Positions 32,701 to 45,570 of a stretch of 64,000 nt of DNA are shown here, one piece after another. Source of the DNA: Tetraselmis striata (lineage: Eukaryota; Chlorophyta; Chlorodendrophyceae; Chlorodendrales; Chlorodendraceae); NCBI GenBank assembly GCA_006384855.1, contig VCJN01003216.1, forward strand, positions 124,001 through 188,000, in the 5' to 3' direction. Under the pieces are notes generated by a model, which had not been told where the DNA came from, searched no databases, and was given only the letters and a program-made list of their open reading frames with translations. The translations under genes and the position numbers were made by a program. Within the stretch, counting starts at the first letter, position 1; each line of letters opens with the position of its first letter.

Positions 32701-34660
32701 TTAAGCCTCGATCTCTTCGACGTCGTCAAGCTCTTGGATGTCGTCAGTGGCTGGCAGCCTGTTCACCTGCAGCCGCGCGGCGTCGCTGCGAGCCACGCCG
32801 CCTCGCCCGTCGCCTCGGGACACCTCGCAGCAGTACTCGCCCGCCTGCTCCGGCCCCACACGCATGAACGCCAGCGTCGCCTCCGCCTCGCCCGGCAGCG
32901 CCTCCCCGTCACGCAGCCACTGGTAACGAAGCTCGCCCCCGCCACTCGCACCCACTCGGAACTCCACCGCCTCGCCCTCCCGAACCGCAGCGTGTTGCGG
33001 GTGGTCGGTGATCGTGGGCGCCGCTTCCGCCACGGCGACCGCTGCCTCGCCGCCGCCTTCGCCGTCCGAATCGCTGTTGGTCACCCGGCTGCCCACCGAG
33101 CCACGCTCACTGGCCGCCTTCTCCGCGTCGAGAGCAGGAACATCGTCGACGTCGTCGAACGCCACCGCCGCGTCTGACTTGCGATTATCCGGGTCGCCTG
33201 CACGGTCGCCCCGCGATCGGCTCACCGGCTTGAGCGCCGGCGCTTTCACGCCGCGTCCCGTTTCCTTCCCCATTGGTTTGCCGGCCGCCTTTTTCTCCGA
33301 CGCATCCTCCCCCTCTTCCTCCCCCTCGGCACTCTCGCCATCGTCTTCGCTATCGGTCTCGCTCTCAGCACTCGGAGCCGGCTTCTTTTCGGTCGGCTTT
33401 TTCGGCTGCCGGTCCGCCGTGACAAACAGCTGGCAGTTCTCCGACTGCTCGCTCCCGCCTGCTCGGCAGATACGTGCGCACAGTCAGTAACGCCGACATA
33501 ACCCCTTAGCTCCGCGTCATTCAGGCAGGCACGCAACTTCCCAGCAGGCTCAGAGCACTGCCGATGGCGGTCTCCCATTTCCAATCCCACAAGGGCAGGA
33601 GCCTACCGTCGTTGCTCACGACGCAGAAGTAGTATCCCGAGTCGCTGGGGCCGGTGTCTGAGATGACGAGCTCGGGGGACTGGCAGGTGTCGTCAAAGTT
33701 GAGCTCCTTCTGGTCCTTGAACCAGCGGTACTCGAGCGGGGGCTTGCCCTGGGGGGGGGGAGGGGGTCGTGAGGGGGGCAATCCCTGCGGCCAAGCGACC
33801 AAGCCACTGCCGCCATCCACTCAGCATCTCCCATCTCTGTCCACCCCTCCCTTCCCGGCCGCCATTCACCTTTGCCTCCACCGCCAGCTTGGCGGTGGAG
33901 CCCTCCACGCACTCGAGGTAATCGTCCGGCTGCTCCACAAAGCCGAGCGCCGGCACAACCCTGCGGGCAGGCAAGCATAGCCCGCATGGTGACACGGTGA
34001 GGACAGACCAAGCGCAGGACGTTGGGCGGATTATTGACTATATGCGTACTGTAACGATTCGCAGCAGTTTGACATTGGGCATGCCGACAAGGGTCGGATG
34101 ACTGTCATTGAAAAGCACAGAAAGGGGGAATGGGAGCTTACTTGAGCTTGGCGTTGCGGCTGACGACCTTCCCGTCGGCGTTGCTGACCACACAGTGGTA
34201 GCTGCCGGCGTCGACCATCTGCACGTCCTTCAGCAGCAGCTGGCGCACCGCGCCCGAGTCGCCGCGCAGCGCCTTCTGCCCCTTGAACCACTGGTAGCGC
34301 AGCGGCTGGCGGCCCTGTGGACGGCCGGGTGGGTGCCACAGCCAGGGGACGGCGCTCATCTCGCGGTGCAGACCCCCCCCCCCCCCCCCCCCAGAGGCAC
34401 ACATGACACGCTATCCAGCACAACTGCGGAGCCCTGCGCAGACTGGCTACATTACACAAATACCATTCATATGATTGCCAATATGAATATGCAGACTTGA
34501 CTCTGTGGCACACTGACACGGGGATTCTCATTCCACTGCTAATACCGAGTCTTATCCGCCTTTATTTGCGATGCGGTAGATATATACATACATGCATATA
34601 TACATACATACATATATACATACATACATATATACATACATACATATATAAACATATATG

Positions 34661-34716
<56 letters not shown>

Positions 34717-34725
34717 CACACACAG

Positions 34726-34813
<88 letters not shown>

Positions 34814-37800
34814 ACACATATGTATCGCATGTTTGATATAATTCAACTGTTATAACAAAGACAGATGTAGGGGGGCGCCGGCCTGCACCTGCACTTTGAC
34901 GGAGAAGCCCGCCAGGCCGCCCTCCTCCGCCTCCCACTCCTCCGGCTCCGTGTCCTTCACCAGCGTGGGCGGCTCCGCCATCGCCTCCATCGCCTCGCCG
35001 CGCACCACCACCGGCCCGCCGCGTGCCGCCTCCAGGCGCCGCCGCGCGCGCTCCACCACGCGCGCCAGCGTCAGCATCTCGCGCTTCCGTGTGGCGTCCT
35101 GCGCTCTCCACCACAGCAGGCGCAGATTGGCCCACGCGCAGCGTCAGCACATCGCCACCAGAGCCGGCCCAATTCCGCGCTCGTTTCCTTCATCCAATGT
35201 AGAACAAAATCGCCATTAAACTATAATAAATAAAGATAGAATAATTCAATACATATCCGTCTAACGCCGAACTACCTAATCCGTGTAAACATCGCTATAA
35301 ATTACCTTTGAATGATATTACATTTAAAGAAGGTGTGTACTGTATGGTATCAGCTACGTGTTTTCAGTCAGTTTGTACTGCGACGCCCATGCAGGTGATG
35401 TCCCCAGCAGGGCAACAGGCACAGCGGCCAATGCATTGCGGCAGCACGAACGGTGCAATACGGCGCAGGCTGCCGTCGCGGTCGGCCGCACCCGCGCAGC
35501 CATGGACGCCTGCGCCATGGAGCGCTTGGTCTCCGCCTTCGTGTGGGCGCTCTCCTGCGGGGGGCGCCGCTGCTGCAGGATGGCCGAGGTGCGGATCTTG
35601 AGCACCCCGGAGGTCTCCGCCTTGAAGCCAAACCTGCTGAGGAACTTGCCGTTGAAGGACTGCCGCGCGCCGACACGCGCACACCCTCTCTCAGTGCAGC
35701 CATGAAACGAGTACGGCCCGGAGGGGGGGAGTGGCGAAACCTGCCGCTATAGCCAATGGCCCACGTGTGCCCATTCGGTGCCTCGCCGTCTTCCTAACCC
35801 AACACGACGCCGCGGTGCAAAGGCGGTGGTGTACAGCGAGGCAAGGAACTGGGGGGTGCTGGCTGCGGTTCTAGCAGCGGGTTTACGTCGCATGGCGAGA
35901 CCGGCGGCGGTCCCTCGGAGCGGCTGGGCTTGGGGCGGCGGAGAGCAGCGAGTCGCGCACCTGCGGCACCCCGCTGTACGTGATGTCCTTCAGCTCCGCA
36001 GAGCCGCCGATGAAGAAGCTGTTCAGCTTGTCTACCACCGTCCCCAGCGGCTTCCAGGTGGTGAGGCGGTGCACGGCGCAGCCGCCGCGCGAGATGGCGT
36101 GCAGCGGCAGGTGGGTGTAGCCCTGCACGGTGTAGCGGTCCCAGTTGTCGTACGTGTTCACCTGCTCATGCACACACAGGGTCACAACCGCAGCCACCAG
36201 ACGAGACCCACACGGCACGGGCCGCTGTTCATACGGTTGCGGGCGCCGGCGCGGTAATTACAACACCATGAATAACAACCCGTCCTACCTAGCGTCAGTC
36301 AGATTTGGACCAAAGCGAATGTTCCTTTGTTTGCAAGCCCGATTTAAGGCTCGCATTAATCGGATTTCTTAAAGTAAGTGCGTCCGCACACGTAGTACCA
36401 CTACAGTGCTATAGCGGCCCCAAAAGTCAACTGCTGTGCGGCATCGCGTTGACACATCTGATGTGTTTCCGGCCTAAACCTGCAGGATGACAATGGCGGG
36501 GACTCACCTGGAAGCACATGCTGGGCCACTGGCTGGGCTTGGGGGACCCCTGGGCGAAGAACTCGAACTCGATGGGGTGGCTGAAGTGCGCCACGTAGTG
36601 CGGTAGCACGCCCCGGCCTGCCACATGGGGGGGCAGCGATGCCAGGGTGAATGTCGGACTGTCCGCGGACACGCGGCGCGGGGAGTAGGATGCTCGGTGA
36701 AGCGCGGCACCTGGGGCTGCCTGCGCGCACCTGGCTCCCCGGGGTACTTGGCGCAGGTGGAGACGTGGGTGCAGCCCTGCAGGTGGCCGGGCTCGCTGGG
36801 CTCCGGCTTGACGGCCCAGATCTCCGGGTCGTAGCGGATGTCGTACTCCACCCACAGCTGGTCCTGCTTGAAGTCCTTCGCCGCCACGATCTCCGCCATC
36901 AGCACAAAGCGCAGCGCGTCCGGGGACGGCCCGGGCGCCTGCTCAAACATCTGGTTGACGAGGGCCTTGCGCAGCACGCGCGCCCGCTCGTTGTGCCACT
37001 TTGTCAGCTCCTCTGCCCGCTTCTCCTCCAGCGTGGCGTCGGTCTTTGCCGCGTTCTCCACGGTGTAGTACCACTGCGCACCTGGGAGGAGCAGCAGAAC
37101 AGCGCAGCTCAGTTCCCTATGCGTCTACACACACATGCGCGCGGGCGCGCGCGCGCAAACGCCTCAGCATACGAAATGATGGCTGTTGCTTGCAGGTGGA
37201 GGCTGCAGGTGAGCGCTCGCCATTGTCATCCTCAAACTCGTAGGGGTCGTCCAGCAGGTTGCCGTCCTTGTCGCGCCGGTTCAGGCCGGGCCGCATGTCA
37301 AAGCTGCCGTCGGGGTACGCCTTGATGGCCACCAGCACCTTCTCCATGCGCTGCCCGCCCTCCTTCTCGCCGCAGTCCGCCATGACGAACATCGTCTGGT
37401 ACTTCAGCACCTGCACCACCGCGGCAGCTCAGCCCCGCATTCTGCCCAAGCCATGCTGTACCTGCGAGCAGCGCCCCATCCAGCCGTGCCGGCCCGACCC
37501 ACCTGGTTACTGCCGCGGGGCCGGGAGTACAGCGCCATGGCGAGCGGGTTGAGGTGCTCTTTGTCGGAGGTGGACACGGTGCGGTCGGTCTCGGTGCGCT
37601 CGGTGAACTCGTCGGCGTTGATGTAGGTGAAGATGCGGCTGTCTTGGGAGCCATCCACCTGGTTGGTTGCGTTAGGTGGGGGCTCAGGACAGAGGGGCAG
37701 CATGCAGCAGATAGGTGGCGCTGCTGAAGTTTGGGAGCGGGTCCGGGCATGGGCGGGTGGCTCTGTGGGTGGGGTGGGGCGGGGCCACACTGAGCGGCGC

Positions 37801-38646
37801 GTCTGCCGAGTGATGGTCTGCCTGTAGGACGCCTGCAGCGAAGCGTTGGCCAGGCTGCGCATCGCGCGCGTCTTCTCGGGGCTGGCCTTGGCGGCGCGGA
37901 CGGCGCGCGGGCTGAGCAGCGCGTCGTGGGGGTGCTCGTCCTGCGACGGGGAGGCGGCGGGGCGTGGTCGGCTGCTCGCTCAGGAGCGCCGTGGAGCATG
38001 CGGGCGGTGCAAGGGTGGAAGCGAAGCTGGGAGATGGGGGCAAGGGGTCGCGCCCACCATTGCATGAAACACCTCCTGCCCACTGAAGACCTTCTCCTGC
38101 CAGCCGACCACCGCGCTCCAGGAGTCCTCGTGCTTCCGGGCCTTGGCTTTAGCTTTCGCCTCGACGGCCGCATCCGACCCCGGCTCCTGCTCGCCCTCGC
38201 CCTCCATCTCCCCTGCCTCGCCGCCCTCCGCCCCCTCGCCTTCCGCATCGGCGCCCGATTCCTCCCCCTCTCCCGCCTCCTTTCCTGCCGCCTTGCCGCC
38301 GCCGTCGCCCGCGTTCTCCTTCCCCTTCCAAAGGCCGAACCGCCCCAGGATCGTCGAGCGCCGGGGGGAGCCGCCCTTTTCCGCGGCGCCACCTGCCTGC
38401 GAGTACAGCAGGCGCCACTCACATACACTCCGGTGTCGCTAGTTGCACCCCATGCCAAAGACGACCCCACTCGCAGCCACCCTCGGCCCCCCGCCCGGTG
38501 AGCGAACTCACCTCTGCGCCTGCCTCTCCAGCCGGGACCTCCTTCGGCTGGTCCGTGTTGGTGCCGCTCCGGCAGGTCAGCACGACGCGCAGCTTGAGAT
38601 TCTGGATGGGGTCAACGCTGCGGTAGTGCACCGTCCGCTCCGCCAT
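32701..38646 (-). CDS. MKS1: MKS1-like B9-domain ciliary protein with three C-terminal Ig-like domains
   Basis: Fourteen exons join with matching phases: 38646-38512, 38396-38058, 37940-37791, 37658-37503, 37410-37173, 37081-36731, 36617-36508, 36161-35961, 35659-35492, 35098-34889, 34314-34142, 33960-33870, 33748-33607 and 33458-32701 (1073 residues). Residues about 395-575 are the B9 (C2-like) domain of MKS1: LMAEIVAAKDF, VAHFSHPIEFEF, WDRYTVQGYTHLPL, TWKPLGTV, FFIGGSAELKDI, FGFKAETSG. MKS1 acts in the ciliary transition-zone MKS module with B9D1/B9D2. Animal MKS1 is about 560 residues. Here residues 650-744, 745-835 and 969-1055 are I-set-like Ig domains with W and D-x-G-x-Y-x-C (YQWFKG/DAGSYHCVVS; YRWFKD/DSGYYFCVVS; YQWLRD/QAGEYCCEVS). 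An acidic and Lys-rich linker separates Ig2 from Ig3. The exon 5 donor (C/GTATGC) is chosen for phase. Ciliary function is inferred from family. Confidence 0.85.
34575..34812 (+). repeat. Compound microsatellite (ATAC)n-(CA)n-(TA/TG)n-(GA)n
   Basis: About 235 bases of pure simple repeats lie in the intron between the two exons that encode the first Ig domain of the MKS1-like gene. Any long frame through it is an artefact. Confidence 0.95.
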
Positions 38647-38946
38647 GGCGCCGACCCGCGCCGCCCGCCCCAGGACGCGAGCTGTAACGTCCCCTGGAGG
38701 TGCCTGGAGGCTTGAACTTGCGTGTGGGGCGCTTTGGATCGCGGAGGCTGCTGATATGGCCTGGGTCCTGCGAGTGGCAGTCGGTGGGGGCTCTGTGCTG
38801 CCGCCTGGTATTCTGGGCGTAGGTCGCCCCACCGCGAACGACGCGCACGGTAGTGCCGTTCGTCAAACGCCGTATGAATACTGTACCCGTGTTACGGTTG
38901 TTTAGCTGATTTTTTTCGCCCCCGGGGCATCTAGACTTGCACTAGT

Positions 38947-39243
38947 GAAACCCTTGCAGCATCTGATCTACAACGGCCCTTTAGTTAGGGGCAGCGGTCG
39001 TAGCAATCCAGTTAATACGGAAAGCCCTGGGCAGGCGACGCTCCGTTCTTTAGCTGATACGCTACTGCGAACTGCGCGCGCGCTCGCGCGCTGCCGCCAT
39101 AATATCATGGCTGCTTTTATTTTCGCCTCCGGGACAGGACTGGCAATTGTGAAACCCTTGCCGCATCTCTACGACGGCCGTTTAGGCAGCAATCGTAGCG
39201 ATCCAGATACGGAAAGCCCAGGGTCGGCGACGCTCCGTTAGAG
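38947..39243 (+). repeat. Two tandem copies of a ~100 bp repeat
   Basis: Units 38947-39060 and 39150-39243 share GAAACCCTTGC.GCATCT, GGAAAGCCC and GCGACGCTCCGTT. A third, inverted copy is at 16430-16545. Both loci adjoin the same LINE tail. The 300 bases between this and the MKS1-like start (38647-38946) show nothing else and should hold its promoter. Confidence 0.6.
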
Positions 39244-39249
39244 TCAACA

Positions 39250-42200
39250 AGCGAATTGCCGAAGCATTCTGCAATCCTATTTGGAGGCCAGTGACGATTT
39301 CCAACACTGTTGGATCAGCACTGTCTAAAACACTGCCATCAAAATACCCGGCACTGACCACGAAAGGTCCGCCCTACCCGTTTGGGCGTCGGCCCATTCG
39401 AGTAATGCGAGTTGGGGCAAGCCCCATCCCGCGGAGCAAAGCATTTTGGGAGTACGATACATGTGCAACAGATAAGGCAATGTGAGGGAGGGCCCGATGC
39501 CATAATTGGACAAATTTCCCTTCCACAGTAAAAGCCAGGGCGCCGTGAAAGGAGCGGGGGGGAGCCCCGCCCAAAATAAAGGCAGTTAAGTCCTCAGGTG
39601 TTGACCCAATAATATGACTACTGATCAAATCCCTAAACACTGGAACTAACAACCCCAAATTGTGACGCACGGTGACACCCCCACCGCAGGCACTCCACCA
39701 ACATATGTACGATAGTCTCATATTCACTTCCGCCACATGCATGGTAGTGTTCAAGGAACCGCTCAGACATGGCATGAATCCGGGCCAATCGCTGCGGGCA
39801 GTGGGGAATACTCGGGTGCGTAATCGTACCATAATGTGCAGCCCGGCCATAACCCTGCGGGTACACCCACACCGTACTGTTGTGGCAATGAACGTCTTAT
39901 GATGACCCGCATCATAAGACGCTTGGACATATATAGATAGACCAAGTTTTAGTCCGGGCTAACGCTGCCGACGATCCGTAACGCGCCCACACCGATGCCT
40001 TTACTAATTTAGCGGCATCGCGCGCGGCCAGTGACTTGTCAAGTGGAAGGTGCGCGCCCTCAGGTAGTCCTACGTTCGCCCTACTAGCTAGTCGATATAA
40101 TCACCGTATATATATATAGTCCCCGAAGTCCACGTGTTATAGGGCGCGCCCGACTCAGCTGATCATCTACTAAATGGGTCATACTTGTATTCAAGTCGGA
40201 TGCATTCAGGAACGCCCGAGCCCGTGATGCAACGGCCGTAGCCTCTATGGGCGCAATATCCAATTCCCGGATCATCGGTGCAGTGGCCATTGCCCCATGG
40301 GAGTTGTTACCCTCCCCAATAAGGCACCGCAAGGACTGATAGAGTACGGTTTGTAATGTATTTGCCTCGCTAGTTCTATTCATACCCCATACTTCACACC
40401 CGTAAAGTTAGAACCGGTAATATACAGATTTTAAAGACATGTATAAGCACATTGATAGAAATTATTATGTCCCGTCCACGGACTAATACTGAATCGAGCG
40501 CCTCAATGGCGCGTTTACCCTTCTTAACCCGCCGGTCGTCTACTATGTGCCGCATGCCTAAAACCGAGTTAATGATCGAATCCAAATACCTATATTCATT
40601 TACAATCATTATCCGTTCCCACCCATGTTGCCATCGGGCATCAGCTTGTTCGCATAACGTGGTCTCGTCGGAATATCGACCTAATGCCATCACCCTACAC
40701 TTAAGTACTCCAAACCCCATAACATGGTCCTCCGCCCATATTGCGAGAAGCGGGTGAACATGGCATGGAGGTTATCGAACGAGCTCACGACACCAACAAC
40801 GCCGTCCGTGTATAGTTGACATGGCACATGTAGTGGTTGCCTTGCCGCTAATATATGTGTCAGTGCACCCTGGTACATCACACCTATATGTGCTACCCCA
40901 TCGAATACAACGTTTATGAATATGTTAAATAGGATGGGGCAAGCGGGGCACCCCTGTCGGAGGCCACACTCTATGGGTATGGGGTCTGATAGTGTTTCCG
41001 TGGCCACCCCGGTCTTAGTAACCCGTACGATACTATCCCTATAATTTTTTTAGACTTCTCACTTTCCCGCCGGCCCTTAACACAGGGCGAAGTACTGCGT
41101 ATGTACTAAATCCGGACGAGCCGGCGCGGCTCTACCGGTGGTGATGATAGTGTACTCTTATGAAACGGTTGACAGCCCGACGACCGGACGACCCACCACC
41201 AGGCCAACTACTGCCGGCTAGCGCCCACAGCGGCGCGAAGAGCAGGCTCCACATGAGACCCTCACTACAACCACCATGGACATCACCAGACCTGAGAAGC
41301 AACAGAAGGCCGCGGTCGGCGCCACTATCGATGCGCCGCGCAGCGGCACGACCCAACCTCTCATGATCCGATCCGCCATCGCTGCGGAACAAATCGCAGG
41401 CACCAGACTTCCACTTGTTGCCCGCCCCATGCCAACTGCCGGCCAGCGCCCACGGAGGCGTGAAGAGGAGGCTCCATAGGAGACTATCTCAACAGCCAAC
41501 ATGACCATCAACAGCCCCACGGAACACCAGCAGGAGGCCGCGGTCGGCGCCACTATCGATGCGCCGCGCAGCGGCAGAGCCGAACCTCTCAGGATCCCAG
41601 CAGCCATTGCCGCGAAAAATACACATACACCCGCCTCCCACCTGATGTCCGCCGTCTCCTCCGCGTTTCGAGCCGCCAGTCCCGCCAGCCCCCAATCGAT
41701 CTTCCCCTTGATACCGACTGTGCCACGCAAGTCGCCCCGCTACTCAGCAGTCTGGCGACCCGCAACCGTGCGACGGGGGTCGACCTGCGCCGCAGCCGTG
41801 TGTTCCAGAACCCGATCCGTACCCTCGGCCCCAAGCTCGGGGCATTCACATCCACTCACGACGTCCAGGCAGTAGTGGCCCGACGCGCCCCTATACCGGC
41901 TGCCGCCGCTCCGGCAAGGGTGATCAGAGCCGGACTCGCCACTAACACGGGACCCGACGCGAAACTCGTCGCGGCCACTATCACGCACATATATGCGCGG
42001 GGGAAGATCGCGAGTGCTCACCAACCGGCGCCGAGTACAGCCGACCAGTCGGCAATGCACCATGGCCAGCTCCCCCAAGAGCCCCAGCCACCACCAACTA
42101 TCTCACAAGCGGCCCACGCCCCGGCCGCGGCAGCCCCTCAAGCCATGGAGATGGGCGGCGACGACTCGCCACCGGCAGTCGATCAGCCGGCGACAAGCGT

Positions 42201-45200
42201 CGATCTAGCCCCGCACCCCGAGCCGTCTCCACCGGCCGCAGCCCATGCCCCCACCGCGACAGGATAGGCCTCGGAGGCCACCGCCCCCCTCGAGCAATCC
42301 TACACAACCAGCACACCAGCCGAGGCGCCCCGTCTGGCCCAGCTCGCGGCCGAGGCTCACCGCCCCCGTCGCCCCCGCGCCGGACGAACCCGTTGCAGCT
42401 GCGGGTAGGCCGTCTACGGATACCTTCCGCCGGCAAGGCGCCCAACCCCAAGCCGGACGCACGCCCGCAGATATCAGCGCCGTCACCCCAGAACTACGGA
42501 CGTTTCTAGTCGATACGCCCGGATGCATGTTTTCGAATTTACCAGCACTTTCCCCGCAAGTATTACAGACAGTGTATCGCCCGACCCACGGGCTTGGTAC
42601 ATGCACGAGACGGAGTCATCATGCCATTAAAAGCAGTATACTGGGCCAAAAAAATAAAATTATGTATTAGAGATGGAGGGGATTGTAGCCCCCACCCCAT
42701 CAAGCTAGCCGGCTCAGCGGTACATAAATACTGAGCACCATATAGCTATTCCGGTTGGCTCCCCTCCCATATCACACCTCAGTAGCAGCAGGCGGGACGC
42801 CTCTGGCTGCCTAAACGTGCCTGCTGAGCTCGGGATGAAATGGGTCTGACTAAGGTAGGGACAGCATGGGGGCGTTGTTGTCTTAGCTATAGCGCATTGA
42901 AAGGAGGGGCTAGGAAACATAGGAGGATGGCCGGTAGCTTGAGCTGTGACAACACTTCGTGTTCCCCACTGTGGTAAAGAGATAGCAGGTCCTAAGAGCA
43001 ACTCAGTCTGAGTGAGTGGATGCAGCAGAATAGACGTTGTAACTAATTGCAATTTTAATTTCCATTTCCCTATATATTTCTTAAGGAAGGTAAGCATATG
43101 ACCCGTGACTCCTATGGCTTGTAGTTTTAGGAATCAAAGCTCATCGGTACGGTGTCATATGCCTTCCCGAAGTCAATAAATCCCGCGTACGTGAATATAT
43201 CTAACGCTTGGCGACGAGCCGCTATATCGAACAAGCTGGCGACTTGCATGGGGCCCTCCTCATTTCGCATAACCCCCCCCCCCCCCCCTTTATGGGCAGC
43301 ATGGGATTATCCCTTATGCATGGCAGACGTCTTGTAAGCGTTGGGTAATTACATTCATAAGGAGTTTCATAGCGGCACCCATAATCAATATATATACCCC
43401 TATGATTGTCCATTGCGGTCAAGTCGCATTTTTGGGGCACCGATACTATGGCCGAGCTACGCTATTGCTGGGGGATATAGTTCTTATAGTCCATATCCTG
43501 TTTATTAAGGCCAAGAATGCCTTGCCAAATGACTATTCGGGACGTATCCAAGTTTATATCCCATCCCGCCCGTGGGACTTCATATTTTGTTAACGTCTAA
43601 GAGCCTTGATAAGAGCCTTGCCCCTTATGCTATAGGCCCATTAACCCCGTTTAGTGCGGGGGCAATGGGTGGCGATGTACCGTGGCGGTGTTCCCACGCC
43701 GAACGGTATATCGCAACCCGTTGTGCTACGGGGTGGGGGTCACGCAACATCAACAGCTCCCAATAGTGCCGCGCCCAGCACCATTGATTTCGCCTGGCTC
43801 CGTATGAAGTAATTCCGATAAAGTATATATCGCGTCCTGACGGGTCGTTCGCGCCCTCGAATGAACTGTGCCCCTTACGGAGAGAGCGCGCCCACTTCCA
43901 GAACTCCCGTCTCCGAACCACTTTTTGCACGGCCCGCTCCATCCGCCGGCGGGGGCTATAACGTACTAGTGTCCGAACCTTATGCCGTGCAGCAGCATAA
44001 TGTGCCGACGCTAGAGCGGCACCCCGAGGGCCCCTAGTCCTCCGGCACGCCATAAAGGCCATGCGCCGACGATTAACAATCGCACCTAGGATAGACCGTT
44101 GCAGCGGCGGCCCAAGGCCACGACGACGCATGGGCTTGGTAGCAGCCTCTACCCCGCGCGCCGCCGACCATACTGCCTTGATAAATTGGTCGGCGCCGGT
44201 GTCGATGGATCCCACCCCCTCCCGAGGACCCGCCGTCTACATGTGGGTCATCCAGAGGGGCGAGCACCTCGATCAGATTCGCGGTGACGAAATCGTGGAA
44301 CGGCTTCAGCCATTCAAAGGAAGAGTCACCGTGGGCCGATTTGGGAATGGGACTTACAGACAGCATGCGTTCATGCATGGGAGGTGGACGGGTGGCGCGG
44401 ATGGCGCCCACGGGGAAAGAAGACTGGACAGGGAAGGGGTAAGAGGTGTCCCAAGAGTAGCCCACCCATGCCGAGGGCGAGAGAGGGATGGGAGGGCCTA
44501 CGGTGGGGGGCCATGCGATGAAGTGGTCGAGAACGCGGCAGCTACCCCTCCGGCAAGTGCTGCGTTCGCGCGCCAATACAGCCCGCGGCTACATTGGTTT
44601 ACCGCCGGGAAGGCACCGCCAACGCTTGAGTAGAGCCGCCAACTCCCTTTCATCCATGTTCCAACCCTCCCTACCACGATCATATCCCTCGGATAACTCG
44701 TACGAAGCCGCGCCAACTCTTTGCGCGGGCGGCCCCGATACGGTCCCCCCTGTGAGCCGGTGGGCAAATAGGCCGATTTAAATATAATGGCCGCGGAGTC
44801 ACTAGTGCAATCTCTCTCCCCCCCCCCCCCCCCCCACCCACCGCGGAGTCACTGCAACCTCCCCCCACCCGGACACAGGTGCAACATGGGTGTGGCGCGC
44901 CGACTGCCGCGCCCGATACAGCGACCGGACAAACACGCAACACCCGCATTCCGATTCAACACGGTCACCGAACGAATAGTAGTCAGAGTACCGATTAAAA
45001 GGCACTCGCATATCGGTCGCCCTAACCGTGGTCTCCTGAACAAGCATAGCATCTTATGATCGCTCGATCAGCAGCGCGCCAACAACCTCCACCTCCCTCC
45101 ACCAACATCCCATTCACATTAAGCCTCGCAACGCACATGTGGCGGGCGCGCATGGGGGGGAAGAGCGAGGGGTGGGGAGGAGAGGGAGGGCGTGGGCGGC

Positions 45201-45570
45201 GTGGCGATCCTAGTACGAGCGGTGTTCCCGCAAATACCACCCCCACCGGCGGCCTGCAGAACGCTCGCGGACATGCGCACCCTGCCCTTGGGTATAATAC
45301 ACATCAAAGCGCACTAGCCCATCCCGCCCGCTGCCACACACGATCGATCTTCGGAATGACCGAGGGCCGGGCATGAAACGCCCGATCGCCGCGGTTTCAA
45401 AAGGCAGGTAGCGGCGACGGGTCCCCCAAACAACACAAACGACGCAGGGACGCCCGAGCGAGGTGCCCAACCGTTCAAAGGCGAAGCCACGCACGTCACT
45501 ATGATGGCTGCACCCGGGCTGCCCATATCGGGGCCAACCCTACCGGAGCTACAGTTCCGTTTTACCATGC
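39250..45570 (-). mobile_element. Decayed LINE (endonuclease-reverse transcriptase) split by an insertion
   Basis: Reading on the minus strand: an ORF1-like or leader part (45494-45210); an endonuclease start LNVNGM near 45140, then VMLVQETTV and a GCCVFVRS stretch (45050-44930) and a frameshifted MIVVG motif near 44690; a linker 44215-43625; RT box A FIDFGKAYDTVP near 43170; after a 2 kb gap the RT core IPIECGLRQGC, PILFNIFIN and LYTDGVVGV (41010-40790); the thumb region YRYLDSIINS to KICILPVLT (40720-40400); and a C-terminal CGxxxxETxxHxLxxC knuckle near 39700. The catalytic YADD box reads YTDG, so the RT is inactive. The end near 39250 matches the 3' tail copy at 15944-16190. Confidence 0.7.
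41060..43130 (+). mobile_element. Insertion within the LINE reverse transcriptase, with a gag-like open frame
   Basis: The LINE RT stops after DTVP near 43130 and resumes at YRDSIVRV near 41055; about 30 RT residues are lost. Between them, 41215-41690 contains two diverged tandem units of about 235 bases sharing GCGGTCGGCGCCACTATCGA (peptide AAVGATIDAPRSG on +). From about 41700 to 42270 a + strand frame reads RRSRVFQNPIRTLGPKLGAF then Pro/Ala-rich sequence, gag-like in character. A CxxC motif (VCNTCGES) occurs on the minus strand near 42590. No polymerase or transposase is seen, so its class is unknown. The AT-richer 42660-43130 shows nothing. Confidence 0.4.

Noticed and set aside
34539-35150. 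Frames with Ser-Leu, Tyr-Ile and Cys-Val runs
   Set aside because: They translate the compound microsatellite at 34575-34812 inside an intron.
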